In this document: positions 19,937-28,025 of the stretch, in pieces
Layout: every line of letters starts with the position of its first letter
Position numbering within the stretch: position 1 is the stretch's first letter
Source of the DNA: Sinosporangium siamense
Lineage (GTDB): Bacteria; Actinomycetota; Actinomycetes; Streptosporangiales; Streptosporangiaceae
Direction of reading: 5' to 3'
Length of the DNA: 64,000 nucleotides
Assembly (NCBI RefSeq): GCF_016863435.1
Contig: NZ_BOOW01000026.1
Span: forward strand, 1 to 64,000
Translations under genes and position numbers: made by a program
The notes under the pieces: generated by a model
What the model was told of the DNA's origin: nothing
Database searches by the model: none
The model's input: only the letters and a program-made list of their open reading frames with translations

Positions 19937-21940
19937 ATGGGCATGGACCCGCTGCTGCCGGAACCCGTCGCCGACATGCTCGGCGACTACCGCGCACTGC
20001 TGGCCGGGCACGGCATGACCTGGGGGGAACCTCTCCTGGCCTATGTCGCGTTCATGCCCTACCAGCGTTTCCTCCCCGACACCGGCCCCCTGTGGCAGCG
20101 GGTCATGGCGGTGCTTCCGGCGGGCGCCGCCGACGACCTCGACGAGGCCGTCGCGGCGCTGCCGCTCGACGCGTTGTTCCGGGACGTCCTCGACGGGGCT
20201 CTGCCGTACGGCTTGCACGCGCTGCGCCTCACCCCGCAGGGAGCGCGTGCCGAGGGAGCGCCGCGGGCCGTCCTCGACACGCGGCCACTCCCGCTGACGC
20301 TGCTCGTGGACTCCTCGCTCGACACCGCCGCCGTCGTCGAGGTCGGCGGCGCGCGGCACGAGATCCCGCCGCGCGGCGCCAGACTTCTCGACACCGACAC
20401 CTCGGCGCGCCTCACCGTCGACGGCGCTGAGGTCGCCGCCGGGTTCACCCGGCGGGCCGCACGCGCCAGCCTGCGGCTGCGGGCGGGCTTCCCGTGCCGG
20501 TGGACGGTGGTCGGCGCCGGCGGACAGGGCTACCGGCCGGACGGCGTCCGCGAGCGCCGCGACGCACACGGCCTGCCGTACTTCCACGGCGACGACCTCG
20601 TGCTCCCCGTCCCCGCCGAACCGCTGACCGTGCGAGTCGCCCGCGGCATGGAGTACGGCACAGCCGAGGTCGCCGTGCACCCCGAGCCCGGCCGCGAGAC
20701 CCTCGTGGAATTGCGGCCCGAGCGGCTCTACGACGCCCCCGCCCGCGGGTGGTACGGCGGGGACCTGCACGTCCACCTCAACTGGGCGGGTGACCTGGTC
20801 GCCCTCCCGGCCGAGGCGGGCGCGCAGCAACTCGGCGAGGACTTGCACGTGCTCAACCTCGTGGCGGGCAACGTGAGCGGGCCGCGCGTCTACGACCGGG
20901 AGGCGCTGGAGCACTGGGCCGGTCGCGACCTGCCGTGGTCCGACGCGACGCACGTGGCGCGCATGGGCGTCGAACACCGGAGCGACCTGCTCGGCCACGT
21001 GCACGCCTTCGGCCTCACCGCCCCGCCGGCCCTCTACCACTCCGGCTTCGCCGGCGACCACGACTGGCCGCCGCCGAGCACCGCCTGCCGCGAACTCCGC
21101 GCCCTCGGCGCGACCCTCGGATATGCCCACTCCTTCCACACCCCGATCGGCGACGACGCCCCGGCCGTCGCCGTCATGGGGACGCGGAGCAGGGAGTGCT
21201 CCGCGCGGGCCATCGTGATCGACGCCGCGCTCGGGCTGGTGGACGGCATCGAGATCCTGCACTTCTCCTCGGCGCTCGGCACCGCCGCCGTCTACCGGCG
21301 GCTGCTCGGCGCGGGCAACCGGCTCGCCGCCCTCGCCGGCAGCGACACCAAGATCTCCTTCTCCCGGCAGCAACTCTGTTCGAGCCCGCCCGGGTGGGTG
21401 CGGGTCTACGCCCAGGTCGAGGGCGCGCTGGACGCCGAGAGCTACAAGGACGCGCTGCGCGCCGGGCGCACGTTCGTCACGACCGGCCCGTGGCTCGAAC
21501 TCTCGGTCGACGGCGCGGGCCCCGGCGAGACCCTCGACGTGCGCCCCGGCACGGTCGTGCGCGCCCGCGCCCGCGTGGTGGGGCCGGAGGTCGAGACGCT
21601 GGAGATCCGCACCGCCGACGGCGTCGTCGCCACTGGCGCGTCCGACGAGTTGTCGGTCGAACTGGCCGTCGAGGAACCCACCTATGTCGTCGCCGTCGCC
21701 CTGGGCGGGCCCCACCCGCGCAGCCTCTACCGGCATGTTTACGCCCATACGAGCCCGGTCCACCTCGACGTCGAGAGCCGCCGCACCGCCCGCCCGCAGG
21801 ACGTGCGGTGGTGCCTGGCGTGGCTGGACCACCTGGAGGAGCTGATCAGGAAGCGCGGCAGGTTCAGCGCCGACGGCCAGCTCCACGACCACCTCGACCT
21901 GCTCGACCAGGCGAGAGCGGTCTACCGCGCCCGCCTGTGA
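19937..21940 (+). CDS. CehA/McbA-family PHP-type metallohydrolase
   Basis: A 667-residue protein. The N-terminal half (about 1-270) is beta-rich with no recognised motif. The C-terminal half holds a PHP-like metallohydrolase domain beginning at GGDLHVHLNWAGD, which carries metal-binding His residues. Later possible ligands lie in VEHRSDLLGHVH, GYAHSFHTPIG and AGSDTKI. The family includes the carbaryl hydrolases CehA and McbA but most members have unknown substrates. No signal peptide is seen. Start is set by GGAGGA (19925-19930) six bases before ATG 19937. It follows meaB by about 100 bases in the same direction but is probably a separate unit with its own ribosome site. Confidence 0.8.
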   Translation: MGMDPLLPEPVADMLGDYRALLAGHGMTWGEPLLAYVAFMPYQRFLPDTGPLWQRVMAVLPAGAADDLDEAVAALPLDALFRDVLDGALPYGLHALRLTPQGARAEGAPRAVLDTRPLPLTLLVDSSLDTAAVVEVGGARHEIPPRGARLLDTDTSARLTVDGAEVAAGFTRRAARASLRLRAGFPCRWTVVGAGGQGYRPDGVRERRDAHGLPYFHGDDLVLPVPAEPLTVRVARGMEYGTAEVAVHPEPGRETLVELRPERLYDAPARGWYGGDLHVHLNWAGDLVALPAEAGAQQLGEDLHVLNLVAGNVSGPRVYDREALEHWAGRDLPWSDATHVARMGVEHRSDLLGHVHAFGLTAPPALYHSGFAGDHDWPPPSTACRELRALGATLGYAHSFHTPIGDDAPAVAVMGTRSRECSARAIVIDAALGLVDGIEILHFSSALGTAAVYRRLLGAGNRLAALAGSDTKISFSRQQLCSSPPGWVRVYAQVEGALDAESYKDALRAGRTFVTTGPWLELSVDGAGPGETLDVRPGTVVRARARVVGPEVETLEIRTADGVVATGASDELSVELAVEEPTYVVAVALGGPHPRSLYRHVYAHTSPVHLDVESRRTARPQDVRWCLAWLDHLEELIRKRGRFSADGQLHDHLDLLDQARAVYRARL

Positions 21941-21960
21941 GCGTCAGAGGTGATCTTGCC

Positions 21961-21989
21961 TTGACAGGGTGCCGGGGTTTTCGTAACGT
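21961..21989 (+). promoter_or_regulatory. consensus housekeeping promoter of the ABC-F gene
   Basis: TTGACA (21961-21966), a 17-base spacer and TAACGT (21984-21989) form an almost ideal sigma-70-type promoter. Transcription would start near 21996, leaving a leader of about 300 bases before the ABC-F start codon. Confidence 0.75.
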
Positions 21990-21995
21990 GTGAAA

Positions 21996-22292
21996 CGTCT
22001 TATTGCCGTCCACTGGAGGCTTAGAGTGAGGATCTGAGGTTCGCGGACACCGCGTTTCGGCACCCGTGTCAGGGTGCGTGCGCATCCGGCCTCAGCGAGC
22101 TCGCCTCTCAGGTGGACTTTCTTTATGTCCACGTCCCACGCGATGCAGAAGTCTCGTCGCGTGTGAGCAATGGCCTTTTCCGCCGAATCCCCTCCACGCG
22201 GGGCTGATCCCCGCTGGTGTGGGTGGCCGGTGCGCGCGGTGTCCTCCCGCAGTGTCCAGAAATTTCATGACACGTAGTGGAGGAGCGGCCTT
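21996..22292 (+). promoter_or_regulatory. long structured leader, probable translational attenuator of the ABC-F gene
   Basis: The leader contains a 13-codon peptide ORF (22125-22166) and several complementary segments. GTGGAC (22112-22117) pairs with GTCCAC (22127-22132), enclosing the leader-peptide start in the loop. CCTCCAC (22191-22197) is a perfect complement of GTGGAGG (22277-22283), the ribosome binding site of the ABC-F gene. Further hairpins are GCACCC/GGGTGC (22060-22077) and GCGGGG/CCCCGC (22198-22214). Because GTGGA and TCCAC each occur twice, the four segments can pair in alternative ways, the logic of antibiotic-induced attenuators. No intrinsic terminator with a T-tract is seen, so control of translation is more likely than of termination. 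Confidence 0.6.
22125..22166 (+). CDS. leader peptide, 13 residues, in the ABC-F leader
   Basis: A short ORF encoding MSTSHAMQKSRRV, with an AGGTGG-like ribosome site (22110-22115) nine bases upstream. The K-S-R near its end fits the +X+ pattern (Arg/Lys-any-Arg/Lys) known to cause macrolide-dependent ribosome stalling. An even shorter GTG frame (MRI, 22026-22037) with GGAGG at 22015-22019 lies upstream. Expression is inferred, not shown. Confidence 0.5.
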   Translation: MSTSHAMQKSRRV

Positions 22293-24032
22293 ATGGCTTT
22301 TTCGATTGTCATTGATGGGGTGTCCTACGCCTGGGCCGACGGCACCCCGGTCCTGAAGGACCTCGACGCGGCCTTCGGCGCGGGTCGCACCGGGCTCGTC
22401 GGCGTGAACGGCGCGGGCAAGTCCACCCTGCTCCGGCTGATCGCCGGCGAACTGCGCCCGGAGAAGGGCTCGATCGCCGTGGACGGCGACATCGGCTACC
22501 TGCCGCAGAACCTGCCGCTGGGCGGCAGCCGTACCGTCGCCGACCTGCTCGGCATCGGCGCCGCGCGGGCCGCGCTGCACGCAATCGAGCGCGGCGAGGT
22601 CACCGAGGAGAACTTCGCGGCGGTCGGCGACGACTGGGACGTGGAGGAACGCGCCCTCGCCGAGCTGGACCGGCTCGGTCTCGGCGGCATCGGGCTCGAC
22701 CGTACGGTGAACACCCTCTCGGGCGGTGAGACCATCATGACCGGGCTCGCCGCCCTGTTCCTGCGTCGGCCCGGCGTGCTGCTGCTGGACGAGCCGACCA
22801 ACAACCTCGACCTCGACGCGCGCACCCGCCTCTACCAGGCGGTCGAGGCGTGGCAGGGCGTCATGGTGGTGGTGAGCCACGATAGGGCGCTGCTTGAGCG
22901 TGTCGACCAGATCGCCGACATGACCGACGGCGGCGTGCGGATGTACGGCGGCAATTTCCCGGCCTACCAGGAGGCCCTCGACATCGAGCGCGAGGCGGCC
23001 GAGCGCGGGATCAGGAGCGCCGCCGCCGATTTGAAACGCCAGGAGCGCGAGCTGATCGAGACCAGGATGAAGCTCGACCGGCGGGTGAAGTTCGCCAAGA
23101 AGGCGGGCGCCGAACGCGGGCTGCCGAAGATCGTGCGCGGCGCCCTCAAACGCCGGGCGCAGGTGTCGTCCGGCAAACTACGCAACCAGCACCTCGACAA
23201 GGTCGCCGGCGCCCGCGACCGCCTGGCCGACGCTGAACGCGCGATGCGCGACGAGGCACAGATCCGCATCACGCTCCCGGAGACCGAGGTCCCGGCGGGC
23301 CGCACGGTGCTCACCGTGACCGGTCTGGGGCCGGTGCCGCACCGTGCCGGTGGAAAGCCGGAGAACGCACCCAGCACAGACGGTGCCGGAGAGCGGGCCG
23401 CGGTGAATGCCGCGGTGAACACGGGGGACCGGGTGGACGCCGAGGAGGCAGACGGCGAGCGGCGGCTGGTGCTGGAGACGCTGATCGTGCGCGGGCCCGA
23501 GCGCATCGCGTTGCTCGGCAGCAACGGCGCCGGCAAGTCCACCTTGCTGCGAGCGCTCGTCGGCGAGTCCGGGCTTTTCCCGGGGGAGGTCACCGTGGGC
23601 GTCGACGGTGTCGGATATCTGCCGCAGCGGCTGGACGCGCTCGACGACTCGCTCAGTGTGCTCGACAACGTGCGGCGGGCGGCGCCTTCGGCCACGCCTG
23701 CGGACATCCGGGCGCGGCTGGCGCGGTTCCTCTTCCGGGGCAACCGGGTGGACCAGGTGGTCGGCACGTTGTCGGGCGGCGAGCGGTTCCGTGCCGTGCT
23801 GGCGGCGCTGCTGTCGGCCGATCCGCCTCCGCGCCTGCTCCTGCTGGACGAGCCGACCAACAATCTCGATCTGGCGAGCGTGGACCAGTTGACCCAGGCT
23901 CTGGCGGCCTACCGAGGGGCGCTGATCGTGGCTTCGCATGACTTGTCCTTTCTGTCCATGTTGGCAATCACGAGGTGGCTGCACATCGACCGGGAAGCCG
24001 GTCTGACCGAGATCACGGGGGATGCGGATTAA
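22293..24032 (+). CDS. ABC-F family ATPase (ribosome-associated, possible antibiotic protection)
   Basis: A 579-residue protein with two ABC ATPase cassettes and no membrane helices, the ABC-F layout. Cassette 1 has GVNGAGKST (near 40), LSGGE and LLLDEPTNNLD. The interdomain linker (about 235-345) is long and strongly charged with Arg/Lys, the region that enters the ribosome in this family. Cassette 2 has GSNGAGKST (near 412), LSGGE and LLLDEPTNNLD. Cassette 2 is preceded by an Ala/Asp/Glu-rich insert (about 355-390). ABC-F proteins either tune translation or eject macrolide, lincosamide, streptogramin or pleuromutilin antibiotics. The leader with a stalling-type peptide favours a resistance role, but the class cannot be set by eye. 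GGAGGAG lies seven bases before the ATG. Confidence 0.9.
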   Translation: MAFSIVIDGVSYAWADGTPVLKDLDAAFGAGRTGLVGVNGAGKSTLLRLIAGELRPEKGSIAVDGDIGYLPQNLPLGGSRTVADLLGIGAARAALHAIERGEVTEENFAAVGDDWDVEERALAELDRLGLGGIGLDRTVNTLSGGETIMTGLAALFLRRPGVLLLDEPTNNLDLDARTRLYQAVEAWQGVMVVVSHDRALLERVDQIADMTDGGVRMYGGNFPAYQEALDIEREAAERGIRSAAADLKRQERELIETRMKLDRRVKFAKKAGAERGLPKIVRGALKRRAQVSSGKLRNQHLDKVAGARDRLADAERAMRDEAQIRITLPETEVPAGRTVLTVTGLGPVPHRAGGKPENAPSTDGAGERAAVNAAVNTGDRVDAEEADGERRLVLETLIVRGPERIALLGSNGAGKSTLLRALVGESGLFPGEVTVGVDGVGYLPQRLDALDDSLSVLDNVRRAAPSATPADIRARLARFLFRGNRVDQVVGTLSGGERFRAVLAALLSADPPPRLLLLDEPTNNLDLASVDQLTQALAAYRGALIVASHDLSFLSMLAITRWLHIDREAGLTEITGDAD

Positions 24033-24069
24033 TTGACGACAGTGGATCAATCAGGAAATAGTTGGGTAG

Positions 24070-25053
24070 ATGACTGCCTCCCGTGCGATCCCCTGCGTGC
24101 TTGCCGCCGCGGCTGTCGCTCTGACCGCCTGTACGGCCGAAACGGGGCAACGCGTCCAGGGTGAATCCACCGCCAGCGGCCAGGTCGGCGGTGGTGTGCC
24201 CGGGCCTTCGGGGGCGCCCGCCAGCACGGCCCCCGCCGTACCCGCACTCGACGCGGTCAGTTACCGCAGAGAGCTCGCCTCCTCCACGGAACCGGTGCGA
24301 GACGCGCTCAAGTCGCTCGCCGAAGCCAAGTCGCGCAAGAGCCTGCGCACGCGGCTTGCGAAGACACGTGACTCGCTCCTCACGGCGGAGCAACGCCTGC
24401 GGGGCATCCTGCCGCCCGTGGAGGCCCAGGCCGCCCACACGGACTACGTCAACCAGCTGAACGCGCTCGCCAGCGGCATGCGCATCGTCCAGGGCGACCT
24501 GTCGTCGCGCACCCTGTGCACCGCGCCGAGCGTCATGGCCGCCCTGGGCAGCAGGGGGCAGATCAAAACCCTCGACCGCGCAGGGGAGGCGCTGGCCGGC
24601 ACCGGCGACTATCCCGCCGACGTGGTGACGGTGAAGATCCCCAAACGCGAGAGCCGCCGGCTGCCCCACGGGAGGTTCATCCGCTCGGAGAGCCGCACCG
24701 GGCGCAGCTCGCTGCGGATCCACAACGGCTCGAAATACGACGCCGTCGTGACGGCCTTCCGCGGCAAGACCAAGGCGTTCACGGTCTATGTGCGCAAGAA
24801 GAAGAAGCTCACCGTGTCCGGGGTGCGGGACGGGAAGTACAAGATCTACTACACCCGGGGCGTGGACTGGCAGTCCAAGGTGCGCGCCTTCGGACGCTCG
24901 TGCTCCTTCGAGCTCTTCGGCAACTCGCTGAAGTTCAAGACGAGGTACACCTCGACGCACGTGCGGTGGAACAACTGGACCATCACCCTGCACGCGGTGA
25001 AGGGCGGCACGGTCTCCACCAAGAGCGTCGACCCCGAGGACTACCCGGACTGA
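24070..25053 (+). CDS. putative secreted lipoprotein of unknown function
   Basis: A 327-residue protein with a clear lipoprotein signal: a hydrophobic segment from residue 6 ending in the lipobox LTAC (Cys21), followed by a Ser/Pro/Gly-rich spacer. A helical charged region (about 65-140) precedes a C-terminal beta-rich domain (about 195-310) rich in basic and aromatic residues, including FRGKTKAFTVYVRKKKK and YKIYYTRGVDWQ. It should be anchored to the outer face of the cytoplasmic membrane. I recognise no enzymatic motif. The start has only a weak ribosome site. It lies 37 bases after the ABC-F gene and could be co-transcribed with it. Confidence 0.7.
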   Translation: MTASRAIPCVLAAAAVALTACTAETGQRVQGESTASGQVGGGVPGPSGAPASTAPAVPALDAVSYRRELASSTEPVRDALKSLAEAKSRKSLRTRLAKTRDSLLTAEQRLRGILPPVEAQAAHTDYVNQLNALASGMRIVQGDLSSRTLCTAPSVMAALGSRGQIKTLDRAGEALAGTGDYPADVVTVKIPKRESRRLPHGRFIRSESRTGRSSLRIHNGSKYDAVVTAFRGKTKAFTVYVRKKKKLTVSGVRDGKYKIYYTRGVDWQSKVRAFGRSCSFELFGNSLKFKTRYTSTHVRWNNWTITLHAVKGGTVSTKSVDPEDYPD

Positions 25054-25063
25054 CCGCTCACCT

Positions 25064-25093
25064 CCGGCGGCCCGCCGATCGGCGGGCCGCCGG
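25064..25093 (+). terminator. strong terminator hairpin after the lipoprotein gene
   Basis: A perfect 13-bp stem, CCGGCGGCCCGCC and GGCGGGCCGCCGG, with a GATC loop, ten bases after the stop. No T-tract follows. Confidence 0.7.
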
Positions 25094-25179
25094 CCGGACA
25101 CGCGACGTACGGCGCAGCCGGGGCGGCGGGAAGCTCCCCGACATTCGGTGACCGGCGGCTGCGCGAGCGGCGCCGAGTC

Positions 25180-25239
25180 AGACAGCGTTGCATCAGACAG
25201 CGTTGAATCAGGCAGCGTTGAATCAGGCAGCGTTGAGTC
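25180..25239. repeat. four tandem 15-bp repeats in an intergenic region
   Basis: Four consecutive 15-bp units of the form AGRCAGCGTTGNRTC, differing at three positions. Related GGCAGCGCC pieces continue to about 25280. It lies between the lipoprotein terminator and a convergent gene, with no coding role seen. Confidence 0.85.
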
Positions 25240-25321
25240 GGGTGGCGCCAGGTTCGGCAGCGCCGGTCCGGCAGCGCCGAGCCGTACACCCCCGGACCGA
25301 ACGGGCGCCGGGAGAAACGGC

Positions 25322-25356
25322 AAGGCCGCGACCCTGCAAGAGTGGATCGCGGCCTT
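25322..25356 (-). terminator. terminator hairpin of the zinc ribbon gene
   Basis: A perfect 10-bp inverted repeat AAGGCCGCGA (25322-25331) and TCGCGGCCTT (25347-25356), just downstream of the minus-strand zinc ribbon gene. A second small stem CGCCCG/CGGGCG follows at 25363-25376. Confidence 0.5.
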
Positions 25357-25387
25357 CGGCGTCGCCCGTCCGGGCGGGCCGGTGTGG

Positions 25388-25660
25388 TCAGGAGGAGAAG
25401 AGCATGCCCGCCCAGCCGCGCTTGCGGCCGTGGTGGCCTCCGTAGTGGCCGCCGCCGTGCGGCGCGCCCCACGAGGGAGCGCCGTGCGCGGGCGGCGGAG
25501 GAGGGGCGGCGTGGCCCTGAGACCACTGCGCCTCCAGCCGGGTCAGCGCCTCGAGCTCTCCGTAGTCCAGGAAGATCCCCCGGCAGTTCTCACACTGCTC
25601 GATGTGGACCCCGTTGCGGTCAAAGGTGCGCATCGTGCCGCGACACTTCGGGCATTGCAT
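25388..25660 (-). CDS. TFIIB-type zinc ribbon protein
   Basis: A 90-residue protein with an N-terminal zinc ribbon: CPKC at residues 3-6 and CENC near 23-26, followed by the family signature GIFLDYGELEAL. The C-terminal half is a low-complexity Pro/Gly/His tail that may add metal-binding His residues. Members of the zf-TFIIB family are small proteins of unknown role, presumed to bind nucleic acid or protein. GGAG lies nine bases before the ATG. It is probably monocistronic. Confidence 0.85.
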   Translation of the reverse strand: MQCPKCRGTMRTFDRNGVHIEQCENCRGIFLDYGELEALTRLEAQWSQGHAAPPPPPAHGAPSWGAPHGGGHYGGHHGRKRGWAGMLFSS

Positions 25661-25719
25661 TTAAGCCGTCTCCTTGCGCTTGGCTCATGTGCTTAACGAC
25701 AACCTACTGCGTGGGGACC

Positions 25720-26796
25720 CTATGGCGGCGTTCCTCCCGCACTCACAATCCTGGCGCATGTGTCCACCAGCAGCGCGTCCACCTCGTCGAGCGGCCGGAA
25801 CTGCTCGCGCGCCTTGGCCACCGCCGCCGCCGCGAGCTGCGCCGATAGCGCCCGCGCCGGTATGTCGAGCCGGGCCCACGGGTCCGCTCCGTCGCCCAGT
25901 GCGGGGCTGCCGGCCGCCAGATAGGAACCGAGGAAACGCTCCCACTGGGAGCGTTCCAGCAGCCCTATGGCGAACCACGCGGCGGGCCGGGCGAGGTCCC
26001 ACGCCTGGTCGCCCAGGCCGAGGTCGTCGACGTCGATGAGGATCCAGTCGCCGCGCCGCACCAGCTGGCCCATGTGCCAGTCGCCGTGCGTCACCGCGGG
26101 ACGTGGGTGCGGCCGCTCGCCGCGCGCCTCAGGCGGCAGCGTGGCGAAGGCGCGGCGGATCACCCGCTCCTCGGGGCCGTCGCCGGTGAGTGCGGCGACG
26201 AGGCCCGCGGCCCTGCGGGGGCCGTGCGCGGGCGGCAGCGGGGGCAGGGCCTCGGCGGGGACGGAGTGCAGGGCGGCCAGCAGCCGCGCCGCCTCCTCCC
26301 AGGGGGCGGCGTCGGGGTCGCTCTGGTCGACGGGTTCGCCGGCGGGCCAGACCGTCACCAGCCGGTCGTGGGTCTCGGTCACCTCGACGCTGAGCGGGGG
26401 GAGCAGGACACCGCTCATCGCGGGTGCGGCGGTCGCCCGCATGCGCATCCGCAGAGGGCCGGGCTCCATGCCCGGTGCGTGTGCCTTCACCACCACGTCA
26501 CCCGCGCGCACGATGACGACATCGGGCCTGGTCGGCACGACCACCGCGTCGTGGCCGCCGTGCTCGGCGGCGAGGCGTGCCATCCGCCGGACCAGCGCGT
26601 CGTGCTGCCCCGTGTTGTGCGCCGCTGTGTTGACCTGTGCTGCGCCGTGCTGCCCTGTGCCGTGCGGCGCCGTGGTGTCCTGCGCCGTGCTGTCTTGCGC
26701 TGTGTTGTCCTGCGCCGCGTCGTGCCGTTCTGTGTCGTGCGGCGTCGCCGCGGAGGGGGCGGCGGGGGTCTGCGCGAGGTGGGGGGCTTGGGGCAT
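25720..26796 (-). CDS. aminoglycoside-phosphotransferase-family kinase with repeat N-terminus
   Basis: A phosphotransferase of the APH/choline-kinase fold (up to 358 residues). The Brenner-type catalytic loop is HGDWHMGQLV near residue 237, and the metal-binding segment LIDVDDLGLGDQAWDLARP follows. The N-terminal lobe is weakly conserved, with VVVKAHA as the likely ATP-Lys strand. Substrates in this family range from aminoglycosides to sugars, choline and homoserine, so antibiotic resistance should not be assumed. Residues 20-69 are made of ten 5-residue repeats such as DNTAQ, DSTAQ and HNTGQ, encoded by a 15-bp tandem array. No ribosome site precedes the first ATG, so the real start might lie after the repeats (for example Met72, which also lacks one). 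Confidence 0.75.
   Translation of the reverse strand: MPQAPHLAQTPAAPSAATPHDTERHDAAQDNTAQDSTAQDTTAPHGTGQHGAAQVNTAAHNTGQHDALVRRMARLAAEHGGHDAVVVPTRPDVVIVRAGDVVVKAHAPGMEPGPLRMRMRATAAPAMSGVLLPPLSVEVTETHDRLVTVWPAGEPVDQSDPDAAPWEEAARLLAALHSVPAEALPPLPPAHGPRRAAGLVAALTGDGPEERVIRRAFATLPPEARGERPHPRPAVTHGDWHMGQLVRRGDWILIDVDDLGLGDQAWDLARPAAWFAIGLLERSQWERFLGSYLAAGSPALGDGADPWARLDIPARALSAQLAAAAVAKAREQFRPLDEVDALLVDTCARIVSAGGTPP
26590..26739 (-). repeat. ten 15-bp tandem repeats encoding pentapeptides
   Basis: A 150-bp array inside the start of the phosphotransferase gene. It reads as pentapeptides HDTER, HDAAQ, DNTAQ, DSTAQ, DTTAP, HGTGQ, HGAAQ, VNTAA, HNTGQ and HDALV. The period is the same as the intergenic array at 25180 but the sequence differs. 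Confidence 0.8.
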
Positions 26797-26881
26797 GGCA
26801 GACAGTGAACCACCAGCCGAACGAGTCAGGATAGCCAGGCCGCCATCTTCACAACGAGTGGTTTGTTATATTGGATCGATT

Positions 26882-26893
26882 TAAAGTAGCAGT
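26882..26893 (+). promoter_or_regulatory. -10 element and likely leaderless start of the LLM gene
   Basis: TAAAGT (26882-26887) fits TANNNT and ends six bases before the GTG start, in a markedly AT-rich patch with no ribosome binding site. The spacing is identical to that at mutA. No clear -35 is seen. Confidence 0.4.
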
Positions 26894-27802
26894 GTGAAGA
26901 TCAGCTTCGGCCTGCCCGTCTCCGGCTCGTGGGCTACACCAGCCAATATGGCCCGCATCGCGATTCGTGCAGAGCATCTCAAATATCACGGTGTGTGGAG
27001 TTTTCAGCGGTTGCTTGCGCCGGTGGGACGTACGCTTGCTCCGTTCTACCGGAGTGTCCACGATCCCGTGACGACACTTGCCTACGTGGCCGGTGTGACC
27101 GACAGAGTGCGACTCGGCGTCGCGGTGCTGAACATGCCGTTCGCTTCTCCGGCATATCTCGCCAAGCAGCTCACGACGCTCCAAGCCGTATCGGGCGGGC
27201 GTCTGACGGCGGGATTCGGGCTGGGATGGATGCCTGAGGAGCTCGCGGTCTCCGGCGTGTCGAGCAAAGGGCGAGGGCGCAGGGCCGAGGAATTCGTCGA
27301 GGTGCTGAGAAGACTGTGGACCGAGGAGGTGGCGGAGTATGACGGTGAGTTCTACTCCCTGCCCGCCTCGCGGCAGGAGCCGCGGCCGGATCCGGTGCCA
27401 CCCGTTCTGCTGGGCGGCAGCGCGGAGCCGGCGCTGCGGCGCGCGGGCCGGATCGCCGACGGCTGGATCAGCGCCAGTAGCGCCGATCTGCGCGACATCG
27501 GCACCCAGATCGCAGTGGTCAAGGAGTCCGCCCGGGAGGCGGGGCGCGACCCCTCGATGTTGTCCTTCGTCGTCCGCGGGGTGACAAGGGTGCGGCCCGG
27601 CGGCGATCCCGCCCGCCGCCCGCTCACCGGGTCTTATGAGGAAATCCGGGCCGATGTGGCGGAGCTCTCCGCCAAAGGCGTCACAGAGGTGTTCCACGAC
27701 CTCAATTTCGACGAGGAGATCGGTGCCCCTGAGGCCGACCCTCGCGAGTCGATGCGCCGTGCCGAGGAAGCGCTTGAAGCGCTCGCCTCGATAAATGTTT
27801 AA
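26894..27802 (+). CDS. LLM-class F420-dependent oxidoreductase
   Basis: A 302-residue TIM-barrel flavin/F420 oxidoreductase of the luciferase-like monooxygenase superfamily, close to the TIGR03619 group. Typical segments are KISFGLPVSG at the N-terminus, RVRLGVAVLNMPFASPAYLAKQ, SGGRLTAGFGLGW, and PPVLLGGSAEPALRRAGRIADGW. Most actinobacterial members use F420H2 to reduce unsaturated substrates; the substrate here is unknown. The GTG start is supported by the alignment of the family N-terminus and by the leaderless promoter spacing. It is divergent from the phosphotransferase gene. Confidence 0.88.
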   Translation: MKISFGLPVSGSWATPANMARIAIRAEHLKYHGVWSFQRLLAPVGRTLAPFYRSVHDPVTTLAYVAGVTDRVRLGVAVLNMPFASPAYLAKQLTTLQAVSGGRLTAGFGLGWMPEELAVSGVSSKGRGRRAEEFVEVLRRLWTEEVAEYDGEFYSLPASRQEPRPDPVPPVLLGGSAEPALRRAGRIADGWISASSADLRDIGTQIAVVKESAREAGRDPSMLSFVVRGVTRVRPGGDPARRPLTGSYEEIRADVAELSAKGVTEVFHDLNFDEEIGAPEADPRESMRRAEEALEALASINV

Positions 27803-27899
27803 GCTGGGGTTGTCGTGGTCGTTTCGCGACGGCGGAGCGATCTGGGTCGGAATAGAAGAGCAGCCTTTCTTCTCCGGGAAATTATGTCAAAGTTTCCAG

Positions 27900-27929
27900 A
27901 TCCGGAAATTTGAGGCAGACATTCCGGAT
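27900..27929. promoter_or_regulatory. inverted repeat upstream of the DUF6328 gene
   Basis: A perfect 8-bp inverted repeat, ATCCGGAA (27900-27907) and TTCCGGAT (27922-27929), with a 14-base AT-rich spacer, about 100 bases before the next start codon. A partial copy (TCTCCGGGAAA) lies just upstream at 27871-27881. It is a plausible operator. Confidence 0.4.
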
Positions 27930-28025
27930 TGTGGGAGTTCCCTCATGAAGCGGGCGAGGGATACAAGTAAGTACGGGTCGCTTTCCTGCGATGCCGATCG
28001 GAATTCCCCGAAGTAAGGGAGAACC

